DNA of 64,000 bases from Olivibacter domesticus (GCF_900109575.1 NZ_FOAF01000001.1:558001-622000), one strand, 5' to 3'. Positions 8,704 to 18,203 are shown, counted from the stretch's first letter. Numbers and translations: made by a program. Notes: a model not told the origin generated them from the sequence alone.

Positions 8704-9008
8704 CGTACTTAATAACTTAATCAGTAAAAAATAATAAGCGACTAAGATAATAAAAATAGAATTTCAGAGTTTACTATTGATATTGACTGAATACGCTGTT
8801 TTAAGATGTGTGTTTGATTTTATTTAGTTGATAATCAATAGTTTATTTGTTTGTTGTTTTAAATGAAAAATTAAACACTTATTTTCGCACAAACTTTAAG
8901 GGAGGTGTCTTGCTTAAAGTGGAATGTTCTTACTTGGGGGGATAATGCAGAACTAAACTTTTTGCATTGTAATTGTAAAGAACGATTGTGTATTCTTAAA
9001 ATAGAAAT
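8704..9008. other. 305-bp divergent spacer with a structured leader
   Basis: No gene found. For the plus-strand gene at 9009 there is a near-consensus promoter: TTG at 8854-8856, 23 bp spacer, TATTTTCG at 8880-8887 (one mismatch to TAnnTTTG). This predicts an unusually long leader of about 115 nt. In it, 8942-8949 can pair with 8963-8970 (six Watson-Crick pairs plus a U-G and an A-U), a weak hairpin just before the gene. I do not recognise a riboswitch. Confidence 0.35.
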
Positions 9009-9500
9009 ATGATAGGAAAAAACATTCGAACAATACGTTCAGTCGGATCAAAAGTTCTATTTCTGGTACTTTTATATTCAGGTTGTGTAAACGTAAGTTT
9101 CGCGCAAAATAGATATATAAATAATCACAAAACCATTGCTGACTCTCTTTCGAAAGCTTATGGAATACCGTCATCTGTTATTTTAGGTATTGCCATATTG
9201 GAGTCGGGTAATGGCACAAGTCGAAACTCTAAATTATTGCACAATCATTTTGGTATTGTAGGATCAAATAAGTTAAAGCAAAGCCACGGCATCAAAAGTA
9301 GGTATAAACAGTATAATACTTCGTTAGGATCTTTTATACATTTTTGTAAAGTAATTTCTAACAAATACTTTTATTCCAAGCTGAAAGGTTCAGATGATGC
9401 CACTAAATGGGTCGACGCGATAAGCAAGGCAGGATATTCTACTCATCCACAAACATGGAAAACGCGCATTTTAAAGACTATCTCTCGATATAATTTATGA
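9009..9500 (+). CDS. Secreted glucosaminidase-domain protein (GH73-like)
   Basis: Predicted peptidoglycan endo-beta-N-acetylglucosaminidase. A signal peptide occupies residues 1-33 (ending NVSFAQ). The catalytic domain then starts: IADSLSKAYGIPSSVILGIAILESGNGTS contains the family catalytic Glu (in ILESG), followed by LLHNHFGIVG and KQYNTSLGSFIHFCKVIS and a late GYSTHPQTWKTRI block. At 163 aa it is a minimal, single-domain enzyme. It is 14 bp upstream of an SGNH hydrolase and the MBOAT gene, so it is likely part of an operon that opens and O-acylates cell wall or a surface glycan. Confidence 0.88.
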   Translation: MIGKNIRTIRSVGSKVLFLVLLYSGCVNVSFAQNRYINNHKTIADSLSKAYGIPSSVILGIAILESGNGTSRNSKLLHNHFGIVGSNKLKQSHGIKSRYKQYNTSLGSFIHFCKVISNKYFYSKLKGSDDATKWVDAISKAGYSTHPQTWKTRILKTISRYNL

Positions 9501-9514
9501 TATATTAGGTATGT

Positions 9515-10963
9515 ATGAATGCCAATAAACGTGTATTCTTTTTCATTTTATTTAGCTTAATTTTATATTCATTAGTATCTTATCTCACTTTAGCGTACAA
9601 GAAAAGCTGGGATCCATTCACTAGAATTAATCTCTTATCAGACATTATTAGTTCTAAAAAAGTGCCTGGTGATCCTTTGCCTGATTACAAACAAGAACAG
9701 GTTGATCTTCCACCAGATATAGATCCTGCAGATACTTTATTAGCAAAAAATCAGGATACTATTGTTCCCGTCAAACCTAAGGCAGATTCAACCATCGTTA
9801 ATCACCAACCGGTAAACAATGTTCAACTTAGTAAGTTGCCCGAAAATATTTCAAGAAAAGATATTACCCTGCTTACGGAAGATTCGACACAGGTAGCTTT
9901 AACTCATTTTGCTGCCAAATTGGCTGAGTTGAAAAAAGGTAAGAAGATAAAGGTGAGGATTGCCTATCTTGGCGATAGTATGATTGAAGGTGATTTGCTG
10001 TCGCAAACGCTGCGTACGCTTTTACAACAAGCTTATGGCGGAAAAGGTGTTGGCTTTGTCCCGATCACGTCGCAGGTGGCTCAATTTAGACGTACCGCAG
10101 TAGCCACTTTTTCAAATGGCTGGAAAGACCTAAATTTTAAAAACACTAAAAAACAGCATCTTTTTTTATCCGGACATGTGTTTTTCTCGTCTGGTAACGA
10201 TTGGGTGAGGGTTAAAGATAACACGACAAAAGATACAGTCAGTACCCTGGAAAAATATATTTTTTATGGATCAAGTAATGACAGTTCTTTTGTTTCGGTA
10301 AATAAAAAGATATTTCCACTAGAAGGGAAGAGGTTATTTAACCGCGACCTATTGTTAAATGATAAACGAAAATCTATTACCATCTCTACAAGTGATATGA
10401 AATTGCCTTTATATGGTCTAAGTTTTGAATCTGAGCATGGTGTAATTGTTGATAATTTCTCTTTTCGAGGAATATCGGGTTTGGAGTTTGCAAGAATCAA
10501 TGCCGATTTCTTAAGGACAATAGATGAAGAGAACCCATATGATTTGATTATCTTTCAGTATGGGGTAAATGTTATGTATAAACCGGACGACATAAATTTC
10601 AACTGGTATAAGAGAGCCGCTACACCGGTAATCAATAAAATGAAAGCCTGCTTTCCAACGGCAGATTTTTTGATTGTTGGAACAGGTGATAGAGCTTTCA
10701 GATATCCGGAGGGTTATCGGTCGGCTATAGGTATTGAAGAACTCATCAAAGTTCAGGCATCCCTAGCACTACAAACCAATTGTGCATTTTACAGTTTATA
10801 CGCAGCTATGGGGGGGAAGAACTCGATGGTCGACTGGGCAACTCAATCGCCAAGCTTGGCCAATAAAGATTATGTCCACCCGAATGCTTTAGGAGCAAAG
10901 ATTCTCGGTAAGCATTTGTTTGAGGCGCTCCATAAAGATGCTAATAAGTTAGAGGATAACTAA
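9515..10963 (+). CDS. Membrane-anchored SGNH hydrolase, O-acetyl transfer partner of MBOAT
   Basis: A 482-aa protein with one N-terminal membrane anchor (residues 8-27), a Pro-rich periplasmic linker (about 40-130) and an SGNH/GDSL domain. The nucleophile is Ser155 in YLGDSMIEGD; the late D-x-x-H block is DYVHPNALG near the C-terminus. In known systems (AlgJ/AlgX with AlgI, PatB with PatA) such proteins move or remove O-acetyl groups on polysaccharide delivered by an MBOAT protein. The next gene, 10 bp away, is an MBOAT protein, which supports this. The acceptor (peptidoglycan or exopolysaccharide) is unknown; the preceding glucosaminidase favours peptidoglycan. Confidence 0.85.
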   Translation: MNANKRVFFFILFSLILYSLVSYLTLAYKKSWDPFTRINLLSDIISSKKVPGDPLPDYKQEQVDLPPDIDPADTLLAKNQDTIVPVKPKADSTIVNHQPVNNVQLSKLPENISRKDITLLTEDSTQVALTHFAAKLAELKKGKKIKVRIAYLGDSMIEGDLLSQTLRTLLQQAYGGKGVGFVPITSQVAQFRRTAVATFSNGWKDLNFKNTKKQHLFLSGHVFFSSGNDWVRVKDNTTKDTVSTLEKYIFYGSSNDSSFVSVNKKIFPLEGKRLFNRDLLLNDKRKSITISTSDMKLPLYGLSFESEHGVIVDNFSFRGISGLEFARINADFLRTIDEENPYDLIIFQYGVNVMYKPDDINFNWYKRAATPVINKMKACFPTADFLIVGTGDRAFRYPEGYRSAIGIEELIKVQASLALQTNCAFYSLYAAMGGKNSMVDWATQSPSLANKDYVHPNALGAKILGKHLFEALHKDANKLEDN

Positions 10964-10973
10964 AACATTAAAG

Positions 10974-12632
10974 ATGGAATTGAATTTACCTCCTATAGAA
11001 ATTGACTTCTCCGCATTATCCAAATCATTTTTGTATGATCCTAAAAATCCTCTTTTATTCAACAACGGATTTTTTGTTTTCTTCTTCGCACTCTTTATTA
11101 TACTATATTTTCTGTTTAGAAATCATTATGCAATCCGCAGATATATCTTTTGTACCTTTTCACTTTATTTTTTTTATAAGGCTAGCGGATATTTTGTAGG
11201 GCTAGTCGTTTTATCAGCTATCGTGAACTACTGGCTGTCACATGCTATTTATAAAAAGAGAAAAAAAGCTTACCGTAACTTTCTTTTGGTCTGTTGCATA
11301 CTCTTTAATTTAGGCTTATTGTTTTATTTTAAATACACAAATTTCTTTATTTCAATTAGCAACCAATTTCTTCATACACCATTCAATGCACTAAATATAC
11401 TCCTGCCTATAGGGATTTCTTTTTATACATTTGAGAACTTAAGTTATAATATAGATGTTTTCAGAAGGGATTTTAAGCCTGCAAAAAAATTCACCGAATA
11501 CCTTTTGTTCCTTTCTTTTTTTCCGAAATTGATGATGGGGCCAATTGTTAGAGCGCACGACTTTGTACCACAGATAAATAAGCCCTATTTTTTGACAAAT
11601 GTTGATTTTACTAAGGGCTTTTATTTAATTACTTCAGGACTAATAAAAAAATTAATCATTTCAGACTATATCACACTAAACTTTGTTGATTACGTATTTG
11701 ACGATCCGTCACGTTATACTGGAATTGAAAATCTATTTGCTGTTTACGGATACGCTATTGTGATTTATTGTGATTTTAGTGGCTATAGTGATATAGCAAT
11801 CGGTATAGCAAAATGGCTCGGATTCACTATTCCACCAAATTTTTTATCGCCATACCAGAGTAAAGACATTACGGAATTTTGGAGGCGATGGCATATCTCA
11901 CTTTCTTCCTGGTTGCGTGATTATCTTTATATACCATTGGGAGGAAATCGAAATAGTAGCTTCGCTTCCTGGGTGTTTTGCTTACTTTTTTTTGTAGCAC
12001 TTTTTTTTGGAAGTAAGCACTTGTTAAGTTTTAATGATAAATATGCGGGGATTTTATGTGGAACTGTATTTGTTGTCATGCTTCTCCCTGCGCTTATAAA
12101 ACGTGAAGTAAAAGGAGTAGCTGCAAATATGAATTTATTAACAACGATGTTATTGGGCGGGTTTTGGCACGGCGCAAGCTTTAATTTTTTAATATGGGGA
12201 GCTTTACATGGTTTAGCTCTAGCCTTTCATAAAGTCTGGATGCTCTTAACTGGGAGATGGGCAAATGAAATCAAAAACACGCACATTTATAAGGCATTGG
12301 CTGTATTGGTTACTTTCCACTTTGTATGTTTTGGTTGGATTTTCTTCAAGGCCTCAGATTATGATGCAGCCATTATGATGGTTGATAAAATTGTCAATCA
12401 TTTATCGTTAGATGTTTGGAACGGTTTTTTCGATAATTATAAGACAGTCTTGATGATGATGGTTCTTGCGATAAGTATTCATTTTATACCAGATAGTTTT
12501 GCTGATGAAACAATAGAAAGGCTAGGCAAGGTACCTTTAATAGCCTACATAATTGTTTTCTTTTGTTTTTTACTATTATATGGGGTATTTAAATCAGCAG
12601 AGCCTGTAATGCCTATTTATTTGCAGTTTTAA
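10974..12632 (+). CDS. MBOAT family O-acyltransferase (AlgI/DltB/PatA-like)
   Basis: Integral membrane protein of 552 aa with about 10-12 hydrophobic segments. It carries the MBOAT signatures: the region TEFWRRWHISLSSWLRDYLYIPLGGNR, then GGFWHGASFNFLIWGALHGLAL with the invariant His (LHG). These proteins pass an acyl group, usually acetyl from acetyl-CoA, across the inner membrane to a periplasmic SGNH partner, here the upstream gene. The gene ends 20 bp inside the convergent second SGNH gene. Confidence 0.93.
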   Translation: MELNLPPIEIDFSALSKSFLYDPKNPLLFNNGFFVFFFALFIILYFLFRNHYAIRRYIFCTFSLYFFYKASGYFVGLVVLSAIVNYWLSHAIYKKRKKAYRNFLLVCCILFNLGLLFYFKYTNFFISISNQFLHTPFNALNILLPIGISFYTFENLSYNIDVFRRDFKPAKKFTEYLLFLSFFPKLMMGPIVRAHDFVPQINKPYFLTNVDFTKGFYLITSGLIKKLIISDYITLNFVDYVFDDPSRYTGIENLFAVYGYAIVIYCDFSGYSDIAIGIAKWLGFTIPPNFLSPYQSKDITEFWRRWHISLSSWLRDYLYIPLGGNRNSSFASWVFCLLFFVALFFGSKHLLSFNDKYAGILCGTVFVVMLLPALIKREVKGVAANMNLLTTMLLGGFWHGASFNFLIWGALHGLALAFHKVWMLLTGRWANEIKNTHIYKALAVLVTFHFVCFGWIFFKASDYDAAIMMVDKIVNHLSLDVWNGFFDNYKTVLMMMVLAISIHFIPDSFADETIERLGKVPLIAYIIVFFCFLLLYGVFKSAEPVMPIYLQF

Positions 12633-13959
12633 GGTCATCAATCGATATGGAAAGGGGCTCGGAAGGTGAAGACTGTTGACTGTCTAAATATTGATTATAA
12701 CCATTTGCTATCGCGTCAAATAGGAGCGCTCCTTGCATACTATAAGCTTTCCGCTGATAGTGGATTTTATCTGCTTGCATTAAATTACTCTTTAGCCATT
12801 CTTTTGACGATCCAGAACCTCCAGTGATTTCAAATAAATCCCAAACAGGTATTCCCATTTTATTACAGTAGAATTTGAGTGCTAAATTTAGTCGCTCAAT
12901 CATTGGATTTGTTCTTCCATTCTTAAAGGATTCAGCAGTGGTAGTTATTAATATAGAAGCTTTTGAATTTATCGTTTTGATTTTTGTTAATGTCTCTGCA
13001 ACCTGATTAATATAAAGGTCTTCCGTCATATTATTATAATAAGCCTCATTTGTACCCAATGATAAAATATAAAGATCAGCATTTAAAGCAGGAAGCTGCT
13101 TCCAAAACATAGGTTCCTTGTTATATTGCTCATAACGTGCACCATTTACACCAATCGTATGAAGTAACACGCCACTTGCATTCTTTTTCTCTAAAGACGC
13201 ACCAAAGAAATAAGGACGACTACCTGATGAACGTATATTAAAACCGTTGACTGGTCCATCAAGCGTTATTTCTTTTGTAGTAAAATCTGTAATGGCTGAC
13301 TGATCTACGCTATAAGAATTTGGCCTAGTTCCTATAGTATTTACGCTCCATTGACCACTGCCTAAAAAAAGCTTTATATAATCAAACGATTGTTCATTCG
13401 AGTTAATATCAGGTCTAAGTGATAAGGAGATATTGCCAGCACCATTCAATCTGCTTAACGAAAAACCGGAAATTCCTCTTGCAGATCGAGCATGTAATTG
13501 GCTAATGTTGCTTGGTTGCCAGCGTGTTGTTGTAGAGCTTTTGATGTCAAGCGGAGCGTTTGTCCTCGCAATCTGATAGGGGAAAACTAATCCCCTGCCC
13601 GCGTCACCAAAAAAATCTTGAAGTCCAGAACGCACTTCTCGCGAAATCAAATCTGGTTGAATATGTGAATCGCCAATTTGTACAATGCTGACCCTTTTAA
13701 TTTCTCCAGTCTTTAATTCGTATAATTTTTGATAAAAGTGGGCTAGCCCTTTAACGCTACTGATAGCATTTATAGAAGGATTTATGAATGGATAAGAATC
13801 ATCGTAACGTAGTTCCAATATTCTTCTTACAGCACTTTTACGATGATTGGTATTTAGAACGGACGTTTTAGGGTGTGTGTTTTTTTCTTTTGGATTATTG
13901 CCAATATTAAAGGCTCCTGCAGAAATAGATAGAAGGTATAAAAGTAATATATAGTTCAT
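12613..13959 (-). CDS. Secreted SGNH/GDSL hydrolase, second copy
   Basis: A 448-aa exported protein (signal peptide about residues 1-18) with SGNH domain: nucleophile Ser98 in VQIGDSHIQPD, an LGTNEAY block matching the family N-x-x block, and DKIHY near the C-terminus as the Asp/His pair. The central 150 residues form an inserted beta-rich domain, as in Bacteroidota peptidoglycan or polysaccharide O-acetylesterases. It faces the MBOAT operon and overlaps it by 20 bp, so it is regulated separately; a plausible role is removing what the MBOAT/SGNH pair adds. A perfect -7 box lies about 100 bp upstream. Confidence 0.85.
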   Translation of the reverse strand: MNYILLLYLLSISAGAFNIGNNPKEKNTHPKTSVLNTNHRKSAVRRILELRYDDSYPFINPSINAISSVKGLAHFYQKLYELKTGEIKRVSIVQIGDSHIQPDLISREVRSGLQDFFGDAGRGLVFPYQIARTNAPLDIKSSTTTRWQPSNISQLHARSARGISGFSLSRLNGAGNISLSLRPDINSNEQSFDYIKLFLGSGQWSVNTIGTRPNSYSVDQSAITDFTTKEITLDGPVNGFNIRSSGSRPYFFGASLEKKNASGVLLHTIGVNGARYEQYNKEPMFWKQLPALNADLYILSLGTNEAYYNNMTEDLYINQVAETLTKIKTINSKASILITTTAESFKNGRTNPMIERLNLALKFYCNKMGIPVWDLFEITGGSGSSKEWLKSNLMQADKIHYQRKAYSMQGALLFDAIANGYNQYLDSQQSSPSEPLSISIDDLKTANK

Positions 13960-14294
13960 TTATGTTGCTTCATTCTTTTCAATATACCATAACGTTCAAT
14001 ACGGCCTTTTTGGTATACAAAATCAATAATCTTAAAGCGTAATAATAAAATTTCTCGCAAAGGTAATAAAAAAAAATAATATAATATGCTGATTATCAGA
14101 TTAAAATACAAAAATAGGTTTTTGATAGAGATAACGATTGTGTAGTAGTCTGGAGGAGCAGTGAGAAAACATGGTATATGATAGAAGGAAGAACTTCGAT
14201 TGTCCACGAAATATTCCGGCTGTACTTTCAGTTTTACTAAAGTAATAATGGGGGAGTATAAATAAATTTTTGTTCCGTTTATGGAAACACGCAC
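13956..14294 (-). CDS. Doubtful 112-aa reading frame upstream of the SGNH gene
   Basis: An open frame whose TGA overlaps the SGNH start as ATGA, which would be ideal for translational coupling. Against it: the composition (Ile, Tyr, Phe, Leu) is what AT-rich noncoding DNA gives, no family is recognised, and a good promoter box (14058-14065) lies inside it and would start the mRNA downstream of its ATG. One hydrophobic stretch could be a membrane helix. I consider it more likely noncoding. Confidence 0.2.
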   Translation of the reverse strand: MRVSINGTKIYLYSPIITLVKLKVQPEYFVDNRSSSFYHIPCFLTAPPDYYTIVISIKNLFLYFNLIISILYYFFLLPLREILLLRFKIIDFVYQKGRIERYGILKRMKQHK

Positions 14295-14349
14295 ATATTT
14301 TAATCTTATAGTTATAAACTGATGGTAAAACCTTTTAATTTTTAAGATT
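13960..14349. other. 390-bp divergent spacer between SGNH and TonB genes
   Basis: Apart from the doubtful frame above, the stretch contains the minus-strand -7 box at 14058-14065 and a poly-A-rich run (14066-14085). No hairpin or repeat of note was seen, and no box could be assigned to the TonB gene. Confidence 0.4.
14058..14065 (-). promoter_or_regulatory. Candidate -7 box for the second SGNH gene
   Basis: On the minus strand it reads TACCTTTG followed by C, a full match to TAnnTTTGY. It predicts a leader of about 90 nt for the gene starting at 13959. No good -33 element is seen. Confidence 0.4.
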
Positions 14350-15171
14350 ATGTTAAACCCTAAATTAAATATAGTATCGACGGTTTGGTTGGACCTTATC
14401 TTTGATGGCAGAAATAAATCTTATGGTGCATACGTGCTTCGTAAAAATGCTCATGGTGATTTAACAAAAGCATTATTTATGGGCGTTATATTTTTTATTG
14501 CAATGATTTTAATACCTATCATAGCACAAAAGTACCAAGAGGAAATTTTTTCTGAAACGACAGTGGATAACACTACTGTTCTTTTAAAGGATATTCCACT
14601 ACACAAAAAAGAGGAGCCAATGGTTTTACCAGTAAAAACATATGTAAAATCACATGAGGATAAAATAAAAATGGTTCCGCCAAAAGTGGTTTCCCACCTG
14701 CTTGCAACAGAGGAACCCCCAAGTGTAAAGGACTTAGTGAACGCATCTCCTGGTCCGGAGAATATTGTAGGTGATCCTTCCGTACCAATATCAATAGACC
14801 TACCGCTAGGAAAAACAGATCAGTTAGAGACGATAACTGAAGGAAAAGGCGCTGCCGATATCTTTGTAGCAGTAGAAGTGGCTCCTTCATTCCCTGGCGG
14901 TATGCGTGCTTTTCTTAACTATGTTGCTGATAATTATCAATTTCCGCCTGCTGCTAAAGAGCAAGGAGTAAATGGCAAAGTAATATTGAATTTTATTGTT
15001 GAGAAAGACGGAACATTATCAAATATTAAAGTAGTAAGAGACCTAGGTTTTGGAACGGGCTTGGAAGCAGTAAGGATTCTAGAAAAATCACCGATCTGGA
15101 AACCCGGTATACAAAATGGTAGGCCTGTAAGAGTAAGTTATAGTCTGCCAATAAATTTACAGATAAAATAA
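14350..15171 (+). CDS. Energy transducer TonB
   Basis: TonB couples inner-membrane proton force to outer-membrane TonB-dependent transporters. The first 40 residues are the Bacteroidota-type cytoplasmic tail seen before the membrane helix (WLDLIFDGRNKSYGAYVLRKN), followed by a membrane segment about residues 41-59, a periplasmic linker rich in Pro, Lys and Val, and the C-terminal TonB domain (about 190-273): FPGGMRAFLNYVADNYQFPPAAKEQGVNGKVILNF through PGIQNGRPVRVSYSLPI. No ExbB/ExbD genes are adjacent, so it probably works with a set encoded elsewhere. Confidence 0.93.
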   Translation: MLNPKLNIVSTVWLDLIFDGRNKSYGAYVLRKNAHGDLTKALFMGVIFFIAMILIPIIAQKYQEEIFSETTVDNTTVLLKDIPLHKKEEPMVLPVKTYVKSHEDKIKMVPPKVVSHLLATEEPPSVKDLVNASPGPENIVGDPSVPISIDLPLGKTDQLETITEGKGAADIFVAVEVAPSFPGGMRAFLNYVADNYQFPPAAKEQGVNGKVILNFIVEKDGTLSNIKVVRDLGFGTGLEAVRILEKSPIWKPGIQNGRPVRVSYSLPINLQIK

Positions 15172-15231
15172 TAAGTCATCCTTTACTTACCATGAATATT
15201 GTATTGTAAAAGCAATTTATCTAAGTTTGTT

Positions 15232-15239
15232 GTAAATTA
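15232..15239 (+). promoter_or_regulatory. Candidate -7 box for the DUF1684 gene
   Basis: TAAGTTTG followed by T matches TAnnTTTGY, 31 bp before the ATG at 15271. A TTG lies at 15214-15216, closer than the usual spacing, so only the -7 box is relied on. Confidence 0.4.
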
Positions 15240-15270
15240 GATTGTTATCCAAATTGACAACGTGCTAAAG

Positions 15271-15912
15271 ATGAATTGCTTTTCTTATAAATTATTTTTA
15301 TTTCTAACAGTTTGTTTTTTTACTGTTTTTACAGCACGGGCGCAAGATTTCCTTACAAAGATTGATAGCAGTAGAAATGCGTATAAAGAGGCCTTTTTAA
15401 TTGATGAGCATTCACCTTTAGATACGGCTGACGTCGATCAGCTCGAATTCTATACAGCAGATAGCGCTTTTAGAAGTATAGCAAAAGTTAAGTTTATTCA
15501 TGACGACCGGCCAATAATGATCCCTACTTACAGTGGGAAAGAAAAGAAATACCTTCGTTATGCTGAACTGAATTTTACAATTAAGGGAAAACCTATAAAG
15601 CTCACCTTGTTTAAAAGCATGTCGCTTGCAATGGATCCACAATATGCAGATTACCTCTTCTTACCTTTTACCGATCCAACAAATGACAATGATACTTATG
15701 GAGGCGGGAGGTATTTAGATTTACGAAAAAGTGATATAAAGGGTGACGAACTGGAAGTAGACTTTAATATGGCCTACAACCCTTATTGTGCTTACAGTGC
15801 TGGATACAATTGTCCGATACCGCCACCTGAAAACGCTATAAATGTACCGATCCAAGCAGGGGAGAAGAGGTTTGCAGGAACATACAAAAAAGAAAGACGT
15901 ACCTCACAATGA
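15271..15912 (+). CDS. DUF1684 family secreted protein
   Basis: A protein of the DUF1684 family, function unknown. The N-terminal signal peptide ends at about TARAQ. Family landmarks: RYAELNFTIKGKPIKLTLFKS, then LFLPFTDPTNDNDTYGGGRYLDL, and the cysteine-containing YNPYCAYSAGYNCPIPPPENAI block followed by VPIQAGEKRF. These late motifs are the most conserved part of the family. The ATG at 15271 is preferred to a GTG three codons earlier. It ends 2 bp from the convergent tsaC/sua5 gene. Confidence 0.88.
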   Translation: MNCFSYKLFLFLTVCFFTVFTARAQDFLTKIDSSRNAYKEAFLIDEHSPLDTADVDQLEFYTADSAFRSIAKVKFIHDDRPIMIPTYSGKEKKYLRYAELNFTIKGKPIKLTLFKSMSLAMDPQYADYLFLPFTDPTNDNDTYGGGRYLDLRKSDIKGDELEVDFNMAYNPYCAYSAGYNCPIPPPENAINVPIQAGEKRFAGTYKKERRTSQ

Positions 15913-15914
15913 TG

Positions 15915-16535
15915 TTAAAGATATTGACTTAAATCACCTTTTCCCTGTCTTAATATTTCAAATTCACCCATCGTACAATCTACAACAGTAGAAGCTTCAT
16001 TATCTCCATAACCACCATCAATTACGATATCAACTTGGTTTTCAAATTTTTCATATATCAGCTCTGGATCTGTCGCATATTCTAATATTTCATCGTCATC
16101 ATGTATAGAAGCAGAAACGATTGGATTGCCCAATTTCTTTACTATCTCTCTTGCAACGTTATTATTGGGAACGCGTATACCTACTGTTTTTTTATTTGAG
16201 CTCATGAGTTTAGGAACTTTGCCACTAGCGTTAAAAATAAAGGTAAAAGGGCCTGGAAGCGATTTTTTTAATAAACGGAAAGTAGCTGTATCAATCGGCT
16301 TTGTATATTGTGCAATATCTGTTAAATCATAACAGATAAAGGAAAGATTGGCCTTCTCAGGTTTAAGTCCCCGTATTTTACATACGGTCTCGATCGCTTT
16401 ATGATTCGTAATATCGCAGCCAATACCATAAACAGTATCTGTTGGATAAATAATTATCCCCCCTTTTTTGAGCACGTCTACCACTTGATCTAGCGCACGT
16501 TCATTGGGGTTTTCTGGATATATTTTCAATAGCAT
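15915..16535 (-). CDS. L-threonylcarbamoyladenylate synthase (Sua5/YciO/YrdC family)
   Basis: Makes threonylcarbamoyl-AMP from threonine, bicarbonate and ATP, the first step of t6A formation in ANN-decoding tRNAs. The 206-aa YrdC-fold protein shows GGIIIYPTDTVYGIGCD at residues 30-46, KIRGLKPEKANLSFICYDL and PGPFTFIF, then VGIRVPNNNVAREIVKKLGNPIVSASI, matching the short YciO/TsaC form without the extra Sua5 C-terminal domain. Whether it is the essential TsaC or the paralogue YciO cannot be decided here. It follows asnS on the same strand, separated by a hairpin. Confidence 0.9.
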   Translation of the reverse strand: MLLKIYPENPNERALDQVVDVLKKGGIIIYPTDTVYGIGCDITNHKAIETVCKIRGLKPEKANLSFICYDLTDIAQYTKPIDTATFRLLKKSLPGPFTFIFNASGKVPKLMSSNKKTVGIRVPNNNVAREIVKKLGNPIVSASIHDDDEILEYATDPELIYEKFENQVDIVIDGGYGDNEASTVVDCTMGEFEILRQGKGDLSQYL

Positions 16536-16631
16536 AGCAGGCGTTATAAGTGTAAATAATACGTTGTATGTTTAAAGATAATACAGTATATAACCTAACG
16601 TTGATGAAAAAGTTTTACATCTGAACCTAGT

Positions 16632-16672
16632 TATAGGTTATAAGTTGGTACTTGAGCAACCTATAACCTATA
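16632..16672 (-). terminator. Hairpin after asnS
   Basis: Bases 16632-16642 and 16662-16672 are perfect 11-bp inverted repeats; after one mismatch the stem continues four more pairs (16644-16647 with 16657-16660), loop 9 nt. It begins 6 bp past the asnS stop. No long T tract follows on the minus strand, so it could be a terminator or an mRNA 3'-end stabiliser. Confidence 0.45.
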
Positions 16673-16678
16673 TATTAG

Positions 16679-18124
16679 TTAAAATTCGGCATTTTTAGGT
16701 GTTCTTGGAAACGGAATTACGTCTCGAATGTTGGTCATACCCGTTACAAATAAAACTAATCTTTCAAATCCTAGTCCAAAGCCTGCATGCGGAACAGAAC
16801 CAAAACGCCTTGTATCCAAAAACCACTCCATCTCTTCAGTTGGTATATGCATTTCCGTCATTCTTTGAGTAAGCAAATCGTATCTTTCTTCCCGCTGTGC
16901 TCCACCTACAATTTCGCCAATTCCAGGAAATAGAATATCCATGGCAGCAACCGTTTTACGTCCTTGTTGATCAGGCTCATTCATGCGCATATAAAAGGCC
17001 TTAATAGCTGCTGGATAATCTGTTAAAATAACTGGTTTCTTGAAATGTTTTTCAACTAAATACCGCTCATGCTCCGATTGAAGATCAGCCCCCCAGTCTT
17101 CAATAATGTATTTGAACTGTTTCTTTTGATTTGGCTTCGAATGTTTAAGTATATCGATCGCCTCGGTGTATGTTAGTCGTTCAAAATCATTATCAAGACA
17201 GAAATTTAATTTATCAACAAGATCTAAAGCCGAACGATCATTTTGGGGTTTGCTTTTTTCCTCTTCTAACAGTCTGTTTTTTAAAAATTCGATCTCTTCC
17301 GTGCAATTATCAAGTGCATATCGTATAACATATTTTAAAAGCTCTTCCGCTAGGTCCATGTTATCCTTCAGTTCATAAAAAGCCATCTCAGGCTCTATCA
17401 TCCAGAACTCAGCAAGGTGTCTTGTAGTGTTTGAATTTTCAGCTCTAAAAGTAGGACCAAATGTATAGATATTCCCAAAGGCTAATGCTGCCAGCTCACC
17501 TTCCAACTGTCCTGAAACGGTGAGGTTAGTTGGTTTTCCAAAGAAATCCTCTTTGAAATTAATACTACCATCCTCATTTTGTGGAATTTTATCAAAGTCT
17601 AATGTGGTCACTTTAAACATTTCACCAGCGCCCTCTGCATCCGATCCAGTAATGATAGGTGTATGTATAAGAACAAATCCTTTCTCATTAAAAAAGCGGT
17701 GAATGGCAAATGATAAGGCATTACGTACTTTAAAAACAGCATTGAATGTATTGGTTCGAAAGCGTAAATGAGCAATCTCCCTCAGAAATTCTAAACTATG
17801 TTTTTTTGGTTGTAATGGAAATTTTTCCGGATCGCTATCACCTAAAATGGTAATTTGATGCGCTTTTACCTCTACACGTTGTCCTTTGCCAAGCGATGCT
17901 ATAAATGTACCGGAGATAGCCACTGCCGCCCCAGTAGTTAATCGCTTTAATATACTTTCGTCCGTACTTTCAAAATCAACAACTACTTGAATATTACTTA
18001 AACAAGAACCGTCATTAAGGGCTAAAAACTGATTATTTCTAAACGTTTTTATCCATCCTTTTACAATAACTTCTCTACCATATTCGGTGCTGTTTAAAAG
18101 TTCCTTTATTCTTGTATGTGTCAT
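16679..18124 (-). CDS. asnS: Asparaginyl-tRNA synthetase
   Basis: Class IIb aminoacyl-tRNA synthetase charging tRNA-Asn. The N-terminal OB-fold anticodon-binding domain (about residues 15-100; [20 protein letters not shown]) is followed by the class II core with motif 2 in [24 protein letters not shown] and motif 3 in [16 protein letters not shown], where the final Arg-containing ERLVL is characteristic. The AsnRS-type signature is the ending [17 protein letters not shown]. Length 481 is as expected. It is separated from sucC upstream by a hairpin. Confidence 0.97.
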   Translation of the reverse strand: MTHTRIKELLNSTEYGREVIVKGWIKTFRNNQFLALNDGSCLSNIQVVVDFESTDESILKRLTTGAAVAISGTFIASLGKGQRVEVKAHQITILGDSDPEKFPLQPKKHSLEFLREIAHLRFRTNTFNAVFKVRNALSFAIHRFFNEKGFVLIHTPIITGSDAEGAGEMFKVTTLDFDKIPQNEDGSINFKEDFFGKPTNLTVSGQLEGELAALAFGNIYTFGPTFRAENSNTTRHLAEFWMIEPEMAFYELKDNMDLAEELLKYVIRYALDNCTEEIEFLKNRLLEEEKSKPQNDRSALDLVDKLNFCLDNDFERLTYTEAIDILKHSKPNQKKQFKYIIEDWGADLQSEHERYLVEKHFKKPVILTDYPAAIKAFYMRMNEPDQQGRKTVAAMDILFPGIGEIVGGAQREERYDLLTQRMTEMHIPTEEMEWFLDTRRFGSVPHAGFGLGFERLVLFVTGMTNIRDVIPFPRTPKNAEF

Positions 18125-18169
18125 ATTATAAAATTGAATTTTAATGATTGGGTGCAGCAGATTTTTAAC

Positions 18170-18203
18170 AAGAAACCTCCGAAATTTCTTCCGAAGGTTT
18201 CTT
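18170..18203 (-). terminator. Hairpin terminator of sucC
   Basis: AAGAAACCT at 18170-18178 pairs perfectly with 18195-18203, with two further pairs inside one mismatch. It lies about 30 bp beyond the sucC stop codon and before asnS. The stem base is A/T-rich and gives a short U run on the minus strand. Confidence 0.6.
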
